This document shows positions 1 through 7,030 of a stretch of DNA of 14,314 nucleotides, in pieces. Each line of letters starts with the position of its first letter. Position 1 is the first letter of the stretch. This DNA is from PHAA01 sp040217755 (GTDB lineage Bacteria > Bacillota > Syntrophomonadia > Syntrophomonadales > Syntrophomonadaceae), in the NCBI GenBank assembly GCA_040217755.1, contig JBEHWJ010000054.1, positions 1 to 14,314 on the forward strand, written 5' to 3'. The notes beneath the pieces are model-generated. The model saw only the letters and a program-made list of their open reading frames with translations. It had not been told where the DNA came from and searched no databases. The translations under genes and the position numbers were made by a program.

Positions 1-2
1 AA

Positions 3-338
3 TCAACAATTTCCCTTGTTTTTTCCCACTCTGGTCAGATAGCCTTTGCGGAACAGCTTTTCTACATGCCTTTGCACCAGTTCTTCGATATTGATCCCGA
101 ACTGGTCCTCCATCACAAACATCATGGTAACTGCCGTTTGGGCGACATCCAGCAATTCCTTGGCTATCTCTTCGACTACGGCGGTCTCGTCCAGTTTGAC
201 CACCTCGCCGCTTAAGCCCCGGTATTTACCTATGCATTGAGCCAGTTCACCGGCTTCCTCCATCAATTTTAGGGCGGTTGATTCAAGGGTGGGATTGAGT
301 TGATTCAAGCGAGGCAAAGATAATATTTTGGTATCCAA
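3..338 (-). CDS. MazG-like nucleotide pyrophosphohydrolase, small single-domain
   Basis: A complete 111-residue protein resembling the all-alpha NTP pyrophosphatase (MazG/dUTPase) superfamily. Members hydrolyse NTPs or dNTPs to the monophosphate and pyrophosphate with Mg2+. The acidic metal-binding pattern is visible: E27, E28 and E31 in MEEAGELAQ, then E56, E57, E61 and D64 in VEEIAKELLDVAQ. The length fits a single MazG-like domain, not the tandem MazG protein. The start is TTG at 338, with a GGGGAG ribosome-binding site about 9 nt upstream that overlaps the end of the dCMP deaminase gene. Only 5 nt separate the two genes, so this is the last visible gene of the operon. The substrate cannot be read from the sequence; dNTP house-cleaning is inferred from the family and the deaminase neighbour. 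Confidence 0.85.
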   Translation of the reverse strand: MDTKILSLPRLNQLNPTLESTALKLMEEAGELAQCIGKYRGLSGEVVKLDETAVVEEIAKELLDVAQTAVTMMFVMEDQFGINIEELVQRHVEKLFRKGYLTRVGKNKGNC

Positions 339-343
339 TCTCT

Positions 344-829
344 CTAACTCCCCGATGAGGGTATTTCGATCAATTCTATTCCTGCCTCCCGCATAAACTG
401 CAGGGCCAGGTCGTCATCGAAATTCCCTCTATGTACTACCCGGGTCACTCCGGCATTGATGAGCATCCGAGCACATATTATGCACGGTTGATTGGTGCAG
501 TACAACACTGTATCCTGGGTCGATACCCCATAATAAGCAGCATTGATGATGGCGTTCTGTTCGGCATGCACGCCGCGGCATAACTCGTATCTATGCCCGG
601 AAGGGATTCCCATCTGCTCACGCATGCACCCCATGTCCAAACAGTGCCCCAACCCTCTGGGGGCGCCATTGTATCCGGTAGCGATAATGCGGTCCTTTCT
701 TACCAGGACAGCACCCACATGGCGGCGCAGGCAGGTTGAGCGGCTGGCCACCATATCGGCCAGTTCAAGAAAGTATTCATCCCAGGATGGTCTCGTATAA
801 TGTATATCGATCGTTGCCATGATATGCAT
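344..829 (-). CDS. dCMP deaminase (ComEB-like cytidine/deoxycytidylate deaminase family)
   Basis: A 161-residue zinc deaminase, predicted to convert dCMP to dUMP, the substrate of thymidylate synthase. The zinc and catalytic signature is intact: H88-A-E90, then P115-C116-x-x-C119. The early RHVGAVLV and TGYNGAPRG segments and the Cys/His-rich stretch 63-84 (C63, C68, C84) are typical of dCMP deaminases rather than tRNA or free cytidine deaminases. The start is ATG at 829, 6 nt after the stop of the upstream fusion gene. TTAGGA, which includes that stop codon, serves as its ribosome-binding site with short spacing. A second ATG three codons in (820) is possible but its spacing is about 13 nt. 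Being co-transcribed with SHMT fits a dTMP supply role. Confidence 0.93.
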   Translation of the reverse strand: MHIMATIDIHYTRPSWDEYFLELADMVASRSTCLRRHVGAVLVRKDRIIATGYNGAPRGLGHCLDMGCMREQMGIPSGHRYELCRGVHAEQNAIINAAYYGVSTQDTVLYCTNQPCIICARMLINAGVTRVVHRGNFDDDLALQFMREAGIELIEIPSSGS

Positions 830-835
830 ATATTC

Positions 836-2536
836 CTAATAGAGGGGATACTTTTCGCAAAGACGATCAACTATTGCTCTAGCCTGAGCTATCTGTTCTT
901 CCGATTGGGGATTATCCACAGCCAGGGCGATCGCCCGGGCGATTTCAACCATGTCCTCGCTGTCCAGGCCGCGGGTGGTAACTGCCGGGGTTCCGATCCG
1001 GATCCCACTGGTGATAGTAGGTTTCTCGGGGTCGAAAGGAATGCCGTTTTTGTTGACGGTAATATTAATGGATTCCAGGATAGCTTCAGCCTCTTTTCCA
1101 TTCAACCCCTTGGGCCGAACATCGACCAGCATCAAGTGGTTATCGGTACCTCCGGAAACCAGCCGCAGTCCATTCTGTACCAGGCCAGCGGCCAGCACGC
1201 GGGCATTTTCCACTATGTGCTGCTGATATAGTTTAAATTCGGGCTTCAGAGCTTCCTGGAAACAGACTGCCTTAGCAGCAATTATATGCATCAACGGGCC
1301 TCCCTGTATGCCCGGGAAAACAGCCTTGTCAATCTTGGCCGCCCACTGTTGCGGGCACAATATCAAACCACCCCGTGGCCCCCGCAGGGTCTTATGGGTG
1401 GTGGTAGTCACAAAGTGGGCATAGGGAATCGGGCTGGGGTGAATCCCGCCCACTACCAGTCCCGCAATATGAGCCATATCCACCATCAGCAAAGCCCCAA
1501 TCTCATCGGCTATCTCCCTAAACCTTTTAAAGTCGATAATCCGGGGATAGGCACTGGCCCCGGCTACGATTAGTTTTGGTTGAGTCTGCCGGGCGACCTT
1601 AAGGAGTTGGTCATAATCAATTGTTTCTGTCTGAGAATCTACTCCATATTCGAAGAAATTGAAGTATTTACCGGAGAGGTTTACCTTGCTGCCGTGGGTA
1701 AGATGACCGCCGTGGCTGAGATTCATACCCAGGACAACATCCCCCGGCTGCAGTGCGGCGAAATAGACGGCCGTATTGGCCTGCGCCCCTGAATGGGGCT
1801 GAACATTCGCATGTTCGGCCCCGAAGAGAGCTTTGGCCCTTTCTATGGCCAGCGATTCCGCGATATCTACGTATTCACAACCTCCGTAATATCTTTTGCC
1901 AGGGTAGCCCTCTGCGTATTTGTTGGTCAATACCGATCCCTGGGCAGCCATTACGGCCCGAGAAACAAAATTTTCAGAAGCGATCAGCTCTAACTTGCGG
2001 CTTTGCCGTTTTTCCTCGTTAGCAATAACATCAGCTATTTCGGGATCCACCGGCCTCACATATTTTTCTATATAATCCAAATTTCGAGCCCTTCCCTCCA
2101 TTTTATTTTCTAACGCCGTTATTTTTTCTACTCTCCGTTGGTGTCTTCCTGCGGTAAATTCAGTTTTCAAGAAAGTTTTTACGATTTCTTCGGCTAATCC
2201 GATTCCGGTAATCCGAGCCCCAATTGCGACGATATTGGCATCATTGTGCTCCCTGGCCATTCGGGCCCCAAAAGATTCATGGCAGAGAGCCGCACGTATA
2301 CCCCTGATCTTATTGGCAGCCATGGAAATCCCTATCCCGGTCCCGCAAACCAATATTCCCGGTATTCGTTTGCTGAGCACCTCCCCGGCGACTTTTTCGG
2401 CAATATCCGGATAATCCACCGAATCCACGGAGTAGGTGCCACAATCCAGCAACGTATACCCTTCCAACGTCAGACAGGCAATCAGGTCCCTTTTGAGCTG
2501 CACGCCGGCATGATCACTGCCAATTGCTACCTCCAA
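836..2536 (-). CDS. rpiB-glyA: RpiB-GlyA fusion: ribose-5-phosphate isomerase B + serine hydroxymethyltransferase
   Basis: One uninterrupted 566-codon frame encodes two complete enzymes. Residues 1-145 are RpiB (ribulose-5-P to ribose-5-P): D8-H9 in GSDH, C64 in VCGTGIGIS, H97 in REHNDAN, and a normal C-terminus (GRHQRRVEKITALENK). Residues 146-566 are SHMT (serine + THF to glycine + methylene-THF, PLP-dependent). They include YAEGYPGKRYYGGCEYVD, the PLP lysine K382 in TTTTHKTLRGPRGG, and a C-terminal half of normal length (421 residues; E. coli GlyA has 417). The junction falls where RpiB usually ends and GlyA usually begins, with no added linker. M146 (ATG at 2101) has no good ribosome-binding site, so separate translation of GlyA looks weak. 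The gene starts at TTG 2536 with AGGTGA, from the end of ywlE, 6 nt upstream. rpiB and glyA are commonly separate adjacent genes in Firmicutes. Confidence 0.93.
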   Translation of the reverse strand: MEVAIGSDHAGVQLKRDLIACLTLEGYTLLDCGTYSVDSVDYPDIAEKVAGEVLSKRIPGILVCGTGIGISMAANKIRGIRAALCHESFGARMAREHNDANIVAIGARITGIGLAEEIVKTFLKTEFTAGRHQRRVEKITALENKMEGRARNLDYIEKYVRPVDPEIADVIANEEKRQSRKLELIASENFVSRAVMAAQGSVLTNKYAEGYPGKRYYGGCEYVDIAESLAIERAKALFGAEHANVQPHSGAQANTAVYFAALQPGDVVLGMNLSHGGHLTHGSKVNLSGKYFNFFEYGVDSQTETIDYDQLLKVARQTQPKLIVAGASAYPRIIDFKRFREIADEIGALLMVDMAHIAGLVVGGIHPSPIPYAHFVTTTTHKTLRGPRGGLILCPQQWAAKIDKAVFPGIQGGPLMHIIAAKAVCFQEALKPEFKLYQQHIVENARVLAAGLVQNGLRLVSGGTDNHLMLVDVRPKGLNGKEAEAILESINITVNKNGIPFDPEKPTITSGIRIGTPAVTTRGLDSEDMVEIARAIALAVDNPQSEEQIAQARAIVDRLCEKYPLY

Positions 2537-2542
2537 GAAGAT

Positions 2543-3061
2543 TCACCTCATTTTAGATTCTATTATTTTATTGAACAACTCGTCCACCAGAATCTTAAGC
2601 TGGGTCCGGCAAGCCCGATAAGCATTCAACCCCAGTCCATATGGATCCGATACCTCCCCGGACTGGCCGCCGGTAAACTCATTAATAGTAAATGTGCAGT
2701 CAGCCTTTGCCGGGCATTCTTGTCGGACGTAATCCCGTTGATTTTCAGTCATGGTCAGAATCAGATCGACTTCTCCGGCCAGGCTTCGTTTCAACTGTAC
2801 CGAGCCATGCGAGGTCAGGTCAATGCCCTCTTCACCCATTACCCTGACAGCATCCCGGGAGGCAGGATGTCCGTCTTCTGTAAATAGTCCTGCCGATAAT
2901 ACCCGGTAGCCCTCTCCGGTCCATCCTGCCTCATGTTGCAGCCGCCGCTGCAACAAGGCTTGGGCCATAGGACTCCGGCAGGTATTACCGGAGCATACAA
3001 ACAGTATCGTAGTCAGCTGGGACTCCTCCTCATATCTGTAAGCCCGAATATTTATCCGCAA
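2543..3061 (-). CDS. ywlE: Low-molecular-weight phosphatase, YwlE-type (probable protein-arginine phosphatase)
   Basis: The protein has the LMW-PTP P-loop C23-S-G-N-T27-C28-R29-S (CX5R) and the general acid D139 in DPYG. Position 27 is Thr, where tyrosine-specific members usually have Ile. In B. subtilis YwlE the matching Thr11 selects phospho-arginine, so arginine phosphatase activity is inferred. The longest frame starts at TTG 3061, but its upstream AAGG is only 3 nt away. The family normally begins about seven residues before the catalytic Cys. That point is a CTG codon at 3016-3014, preceded by a perfect AGGAGG with 8 nt spacing. The real protein is therefore probably about 157 residues (CTG start); coordinates here cover the longest frame. 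Its neighbours (ywlC upstream, rpiB downstream) match B. subtilis order. Confidence 0.9.
   Translation of the reverse strand: MRINIRAYRYEEESQLTTILFVCSGNTCRSPMAQALLQRRLQHEAGWTGEGYRVLSAGLFTEDGHPASRDAVRVMGEEGIDLTSHGSVQLKRSLAGEVDLILTMTENQRDYVRQECPAKADCTFTINEFTGGQSGEVSDPYGLGLNAYRACRTQLKILVDELFNKIIESKMR
3023..3030 (-). promoter_or_regulatory. Strong ribosome-binding site that points to a CTG start for ywlE
   Basis: The minus strand reads AGGAGGAG at 3030-3023, then TCCCAG, then CTG ACT ACG ATA CTG TTT. No ATG, GTG or TTG lies at a usable distance in frame. The CTG sits where LMW phosphatases normally start. The same bases would encode Glu-Glu-Glu inside a 15-residue extension if the TTG at 3061 were used, so the purine run could be coding coincidence. 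The position and match argue for a true ribosome-binding site. Confidence 0.6.
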
Positions 3062-3075
3062 GAACCTTAAAGTTG

Positions 3076-3122
3076 GTTGACAACCCCAATAGGTTCCAGC
3101 TGATTATGTTTCTATTGTCAAC
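3076..3122 (-). repeat. Inverted repeat between sua5 and ywlE
   Basis: Two perfect 8-base arms, GTTGACAA (3122-3115) and TTGTCAAC (3083-3076), flank a 31-base loop. A further TAG/CTA pairing is possible inside. The first arm begins at the last base of the sua5 stop codon. No U-run follows, so it is not a standard intrinsic terminator. It may act as an mRNA-stability or processing hairpin, or as an operator. Confidence 0.45.
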
Positions 3123-4081
3123 TATTTGACCGCCCGACGCAAACGGTCCATCCAGGCCTCACCCACCTGGCCGGGATCGAACGGAGCCAACAGCAGCATC
3201 TCTATCCCGGCTGCTTCAGCCTCTCGAATAATTGAATACAAGCCGCTACCAGTCCCGGACACGTCCAGGGTAAATACACGCCTGGCATGGCCCTCCCCGT
3301 ATCCGCCTTCTGAGTTCAGGTATACTATCCCGACCACCTTGCCCTGGGCCTCGGCTAATCGTCTTTCGAAATCAGCCCTGCTTTCGCTTAGTACTATCTT
3401 GATTGGCGACTGGTAGCCGGAACGATCGGGCAGGTCATACTCCAATCTCCTGCCCAGGCACTGCTCGATCAACTCCACCCTGATGCCCCCCCGCCTCAGG
3501 ATGCGATAATGGTCATCAGTCAGGTCGATCAGGGTCGATTCCAGTCCCGCTCCGGTCTCCCCGGCATCCAGGACGGCAGCAATCAGTCCATCCAGGTCCT
3601 GGCGGACATGTTCAGCACTGGTTGGACTGGGGCGCCCGTATCGATTGGCGCTGGGTGCCGCCAGCGGCCCAGCGGCCTCAATCAAAGCCAGGGCCACCGG
3701 ATGGGAGGGCATCCTCAGGCCCACCCCCGCTCTACCGCCCCTGATCGCTTCTGGGACTGAAGGCAGCGAAGGCAAAACCATCGACAGGGGCCCGGGCCAG
3801 AAGCGCTGCATCAGTTTGACAGCGGCCGGGGGGACCACAGTCGCCAGTTGCCGTACCTGATCCGTATTACTTACATGGACCAGCAGAGGATTTTCCGGGG
3901 GTCGTCCTTTGGCGGCAAAGATTTTTTCCACGGCGGCGGAGCGAAATGCATCCGCTCCCAATCCGTAAACAGTTTCAGTAGGGAAAGCCACCAACTCCCC
4001 TGCCTTTATGTAGGCTGCCGCCCTAGCGATGATCTGCGGCTGCGGACGGCAGGCGTCTACTTCTAAATATTGGGTCTTCAT
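3122..4081 (-). CDS. ywlC: Threonylcarbamoyl-AMP synthase, Sua5/YwlC type
   Basis: A 319-residue protein that makes threonylcarbamoyl-AMP from threonine, bicarbonate and ATP, the first step of tRNA t6A37 modification. The YrdC-like catalytic domain (about 10-205) shows FPTETVYGLGADA (33-45), the KGRP motif at 58-61 with NPLLVHV, and APSANRYGRPSPTS (142-155). A C-terminal Sua5 domain (about 226-319) ends with the usual G(Q/L)xxAWMDRLRRA pattern. The conserved linker between the domains, normally close to SPGMKYRHYAP, is not recognisable; residues 214-227 read EYDLPDRSGYQSPI. The protein is also shorter than B. subtilis YwlC (about 346). The start is ATG at 4081 in an ATGA overlap with the prmC stop, so translation is likely coupled. 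Confidence 0.92.
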   Translation of the reverse strand: MKTQYLEVDACRPQPQIIARAAAYIKAGELVAFPTETVYGLGADAFRSAAVEKIFAAKGRPPENPLLVHVSNTDQVRQLATVVPPAAVKLMQRFWPGPLSMVLPSLPSVPEAIRGGRAGVGLRMPSHPVALALIEAAGPLAAPSANRYGRPSPTSAEHVRQDLDGLIAAVLDAGETGAGLESTLIDLTDDHYRILRRGGIRVELIEQCLGRRLEYDLPDRSGYQSPIKIVLSESRADFERRLAEAQGKVVGIVYLNSEGGYGEGHARRVFTLDVSGTGSGLYSIIREAEAAGIEMLLLAPFDPGQVGEAWMDRLRRAVK

Positions 4082-4935
4082 ACCGATAACGGTCTCCTTA
4101 CTTTGACTACCCGACCCCTACCCCCGTAATCACACAAAATCTCCGTCTCATCGCAGTCCTTGGCCAATTCCCGGGCGGCGATCTCCTGGTCCGGATCGAT
4201 CTCCCATAAAAAGTATCCCCCGGGCCGCAGCTTACCCAGGGCTTGAGGCAATAAGCGCCGGTAAATACTCAGGCCGTCATCATCTGCAATCAGGGCCAGC
4301 CGCGGCTCATAACTCCTGACGCCTATTTCGGTTTGTTCGAGCTGAGCAAGAGTAAGGTAAGGCAGATTGGCCACGATCAGGTCCATATCTTTTATGTCCT
4401 CCAGCGATTCCAACAAGTCGCCGCCGTAAAAACGAACAGCGACTTGATGTAAAGCGGCATTGCGGCACGCCATCTGCAACGCTTGCGGTGAAATATCGGT
4501 GGCGAATAACTCGATTTCCGGTGCATAATGGCCCAGGCTGATAGCGATAGCCCCCGATCCGGTACCCACGTCGCAGACCCGCTTTATCCACCCCTGTTTG
4601 ATCAATCCCAGGGCTGCCTCCACCAAGACCTCGGTATCGGGACGGGGGATGAGTACATCCGGACTAACCTGGAAGGTCAGGGACATGAATTCCTGTTGTC
4701 CGGTAATGTATGCGGACGGCTCCCCTTCCGTTCTCCTTTTAATAACCTCCCGGTAAAGCTGTCGCTCTGCCGCATTCACGGGCTCTTCATAATTGGCATA
4801 CAAATAGACCCGGTTCCTTTGCAGCACATGGGCCAACAGGATTTCAGCCTCCAGGCGGGGTTCCTGCATACCTCTGTCGTCAAAATACCGGGTCGTCCAT
4901 ATCAGTAAATCTTTAATTGACCAATCCTTACGCAC
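4078..4935 (-). CDS. prmC: PrmC: peptide chain release factor N5-glutamine methyltransferase
   Basis: A 285-residue SAM-dependent enzyme that methylates the Gln of the GGQ motif in release factors, promoting peptide release. An N-terminal helical domain (1-75) is followed by the methyltransferase domain: LIPRPDTE (95-102), the SAM loop DVGTGSGAIA (122-131), and D147 in FATDIS. The motif IV region is VANLPY (188-193), and YEPRLALIADDDGLSIYRRL (209-228) is typical of PrmC. Motif IV is NLPY, where the family nearly always has NPPY. The start is GTG at 4935, one base after the prfA stop, with GGTGG inside the prfA end as ribosome-binding site. It lies directly after the gene for its substrate RF1 and overlaps sua5 by 4 nt. 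Confidence 0.95.
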   Translation of the reverse strand: MRKDWSIKDLLIWTTRYFDDRGMQEPRLEAEILLAHVLQRNRVYLYANYEEPVNAAERQLYREVIKRRTEGEPSAYITGQQEFMSLTFQVSPDVLIPRPDTEVLVEAALGLIKQGWIKRVCDVGTGSGAIAISLGHYAPEIELFATDISPQALQMACRNAALHQVAVRFYGGDLLESLEDIKDMDLIVANLPYLTLAQLEQTEIGVRSYEPRLALIADDDGLSIYRRLLPQALGKLRPGGYFLWEIDPDQEIAARELAKDCDETEILCDYGGRGRVVKVRRPLSV

Positions 4936-4936
4936 C

Positions 4937-6004
4937 TTAGTCCACCTGTTTTAACCGTTCCGCCTGATCACTGGCCATAAGAGCGCCGATCAGTTCATCC
5001 AGTTGCCCCTCCAATATCTGATCCAGTTTGTGAAGGGTCAAGTTGATACGATGATCACTCACCCTGCCTTGGGGGAAATTATAAGTGCGTATCCGTTCGC
5101 TACGATCTCCAGTCCCCACTTGATTTTTTCGGGCTCCAGCGGTCTGCTGGTTTTTCTCTGCCTCCAAGACCTCTTTCAGGCGGGAGCGCAGAACGCGCAA
5201 GGCCTGCGCTTTATTCTTATGCTGGGATTTCTCATCTTGGCATGTGACTACCAATCCAGTCGGCAGATGGGTAATCCGCACCGCTGATTGGGTCGTATTC
5301 ACGCATTGCCCGCCAGGGCCGCTGGCGCAGTAAACGTCTATCTTGAGATCGTTTTCACTGATCTCTACCTCAACCTCTTCAGCCTCGGGCAAAACTGCCA
5401 CGGTCGCAGCTGAGGTGTGGATACGACCTCCAGATTCAGTTGACGGAATACGCTGCACTCGGTGCACACCACTCTCAAATTTCAGTTTACTGTAAGCGCC
5501 TTGTCCGTCGACCACAAAAATCAATTCCTTTATTCCACCTAATTCAGTGAAATGGGAATCCATGATGTCGATTTTCCAACCCTGTTGTTCAGCATAGCGG
5601 GAGTACATCCTAAAAAGATCAGCAGCGAAGAGGGCTGCCTCTTCGCCTCCCGTACCCGCCCGGATCTCCATGATTACACTTTTTTCGTCGTTGGGATCGG
5701 TGGGCAGCAGCAATATCTTCACCCGCTGCTCCAGACGTTGTTTCCGGCCGCTTAGTTCTTCAATCTCTGCCTGCAGCATATCCCTGAATTCTTCATCAGT
5801 CTCCTCTTTGAGCATGGTCCGGGCTTCATCTATTCCCTGGGCGGCTGACTTCAACTCTCTATAGACCGAAACTATCTCGGTCAAATCCGAATACGCCTTG
5901 GCATATTTCTGGTATTTGCTTTGATCCGCGATAATGTTAGGATCGCTCAACAGCTGGTTTAGTTCTTCATATTTGGCTTCCAGACTAGCCAACTTTTCTA
6001 CCAT
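4937..6004 (-). CDS. prfA: Peptide chain release factor 1 (RF1)
   Basis: A 355-residue class I release factor recognising UAA and UAG. The first ~100 residues form the helical, charged domain 1. The stop-codon reading motif is P187-S-T189 (the RF1 PxT form, not the SPF of RF2) within RIPSTESGGRIHTSAA. The catalytic GGQ is at 231-233 in GPGGQCVNTTQSAVR, followed by LPTGLVVTCQDEKSQHKNK. Residue 234 after GGQ is Cys, where His or Ser is usual. The start is ATG at 6004 with AAGGAGG 11 nt upstream. It lies 36 nt after the DUF1385 gene and 1 nt before prmC, so factor and modifying enzyme are made together. Confidence 0.97.
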   Translation of the reverse strand: MVEKLASLEAKYEELNQLLSDPNIIADQSKYQKYAKAYSDLTEIVSVYRELKSAAQGIDEARTMLKEETDEEFRDMLQAEIEELSGRKQRLEQRVKILLLPTDPNDEKSVIMEIRAGTGGEEAALFAADLFRMYSRYAEQQGWKIDIMDSHFTELGGIKELIFVVDGQGAYSKLKFESGVHRVQRIPSTESGGRIHTSAATVAVLPEAEEVEVEISENDLKIDVYCASGPGGQCVNTTQSAVRITHLPTGLVVTCQDEKSQHKNKAQALRVLRSRLKEVLEAEKNQQTAGARKNQVGTGDRSERIRTYNFPQGRVSDHRINLTLHKLDQILEGQLDELIGALMASDQAERLKQVD

Positions 6005-6040
6005 ATATAAATAATCCTCCTTGCCGGTACGGTTCTGCTA

Positions 6041-6940
6041 TCAAGCCGGCTGCAAACCAGCTGCCCCGGTTTTCGGCTCCTCTGCCAGGACCTCGCGCAG
6101 AGCGGCTAACGCCACTTCCAATTGCTGATCATCGGGCTCCCGGGTGGTCAACCGCTGCAACCACAGTCCGGGTGCAATCAGGAATCGTGCCCAACCCCTT
6201 TGGTAGAATTTCCCCGAGAACCGAATAAACTCATATCCGAATCCTGCCACGATGGGGAAAACGGCTATGCGCGACCATACCCGATAAAAAAGGGTTCCGT
6301 CTCCCAACAGGGCAAAAACCAATATGGACACTACCATCACCACCAGCAGGAAGCTGGTTCCGCAACGGGGGTGCCTGGTGCTATACCTGCGGGCATTAGC
6401 CACCGTCAGCTCCTCCCCGGCTTCCAAAGCCAGAATGGATTTGTGTTCGGCCCCGTGATACATGAATACCCGCTCGATCTCTTTCATTTTAGAGATTGCA
6501 TAAACATAGGCGAAGAAAAAGATGATGCGGATGATTCCTTCCACCAGGTTTTGACCCCACACCCCACCTATATATTGCTTGGTAAAATGAACCGCGGCAG
6601 TAGGCAGGGCTACAAAAAGGACGATAGCCATTCCAAAGGCTATCAATCCCGTAATTAGAATCTCGGTCGCGCTTAGCTCCTCTTCCTCTTCGGCCATCGA
6701 CATATTGGCCGATTTATTCAGCATCCTGATTCCCACCACCATCGACTCGACCAAGGCATAACTGCCTCGAATAAACGGCCATTTCAAAAAAGGGTAGCGC
6801 TTACCCAGACTGCTGTTGCTTTCCTTATCGATTTCAATACTGCCATCCGGTTTGCGTACGGCAAGGGCGGTTTCGTCGGGACCACGCATCATAACGCCCT
6901 CAATAACCGCCATCCCACCGTAATTGGGCTTCTTACTCAT
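6041..6940 (-). CDS. yqhQ: DUF1385 family membrane protein (YqhQ-like), function unknown
   Basis: A 299-residue protein with the diagnostic DUF1385 start GGMAVIEGVMMRGP (8-21). The conserved YHGAEHKSI (161-169) and HPRCGTSF (190-197) follow; their His and Cys residues could bind a metal, which is inference. Four hydrophobic segments are likely membrane-spanning: about 92-117, 133-152, 197-213 and 224-238. An acidic run (EEEEE, 84-88) precedes the first. The Ala/Glu-rich C-terminal tail (about 268-299) looks helical and soluble. The start is ATG at 6940 with GGAGG 8 nt upstream. It is the first gene after the rpmE terminator, and I see no clear promoter in the 40-base gap, so the operon may rely on read-through or a weak promoter. 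DUF1385 genes often sit between rpmE and prfA/prmC in Clostridia. Confidence 0.9.
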   Translation of the reverse strand: MSKKPNYGGMAVIEGVMMRGPDETALAVRKPDGSIEIDKESNSSLGKRYPFLKWPFIRGSYALVESMVVGIRMLNKSANMSMAEEEEELSATEILITGLIAFGMAIVLFVALPTAAVHFTKQYIGGVWGQNLVEGIIRIIFFFAYVYAISKMKEIERVFMYHGAEHKSILALEAGEELTVANARRYSTRHPRCGTSFLLVVMVVSILVFALLGDGTLFYRVWSRIAVFPIVAGFGYEFIRFSGKFYQRGWARFLIAPGLWLQRLTTREPDDQQLEVALAALREVLAEEPKTGAAGLQPA

Positions 6941-6983
6941 CTATACATCCTCCCCGGTCGGAACAACTTGCTTAGAAGAGGAG

Positions 6984-7009
6984 AAAAAAAGCAGGATCTA
7001 CCGTCCTGC
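6984..7009 (-). terminator. Intrinsic terminator after rpmE
   Basis: On the minus strand GCAGGA (7009-7004), a 7-base loop and TCCTGC (6996-6991) form a perfect 6-bp stem followed by seven T residues (6990-6984). It starts 21 bases after the rpmE stop codon. Confidence 0.9.
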
Positions 7010-7030
7010 CCTTCAAATCTATAAACTTGG

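Noticed and set aside
2099..2101. Separate glyA gene starting at the internal ATG
   Set aside because: No stop codon separates it from rpiB and no ribosome-binding site is within range (GGAGAG is about 30 bases away); annotated as one fusion.
3116..3121. Perfect TTGACA box on the minus strand after sua5
   Set aside because: The hexamer 17 bases downstream is TGGAAC; no -10 fits at normal spacing. It is part of an inverted repeat.
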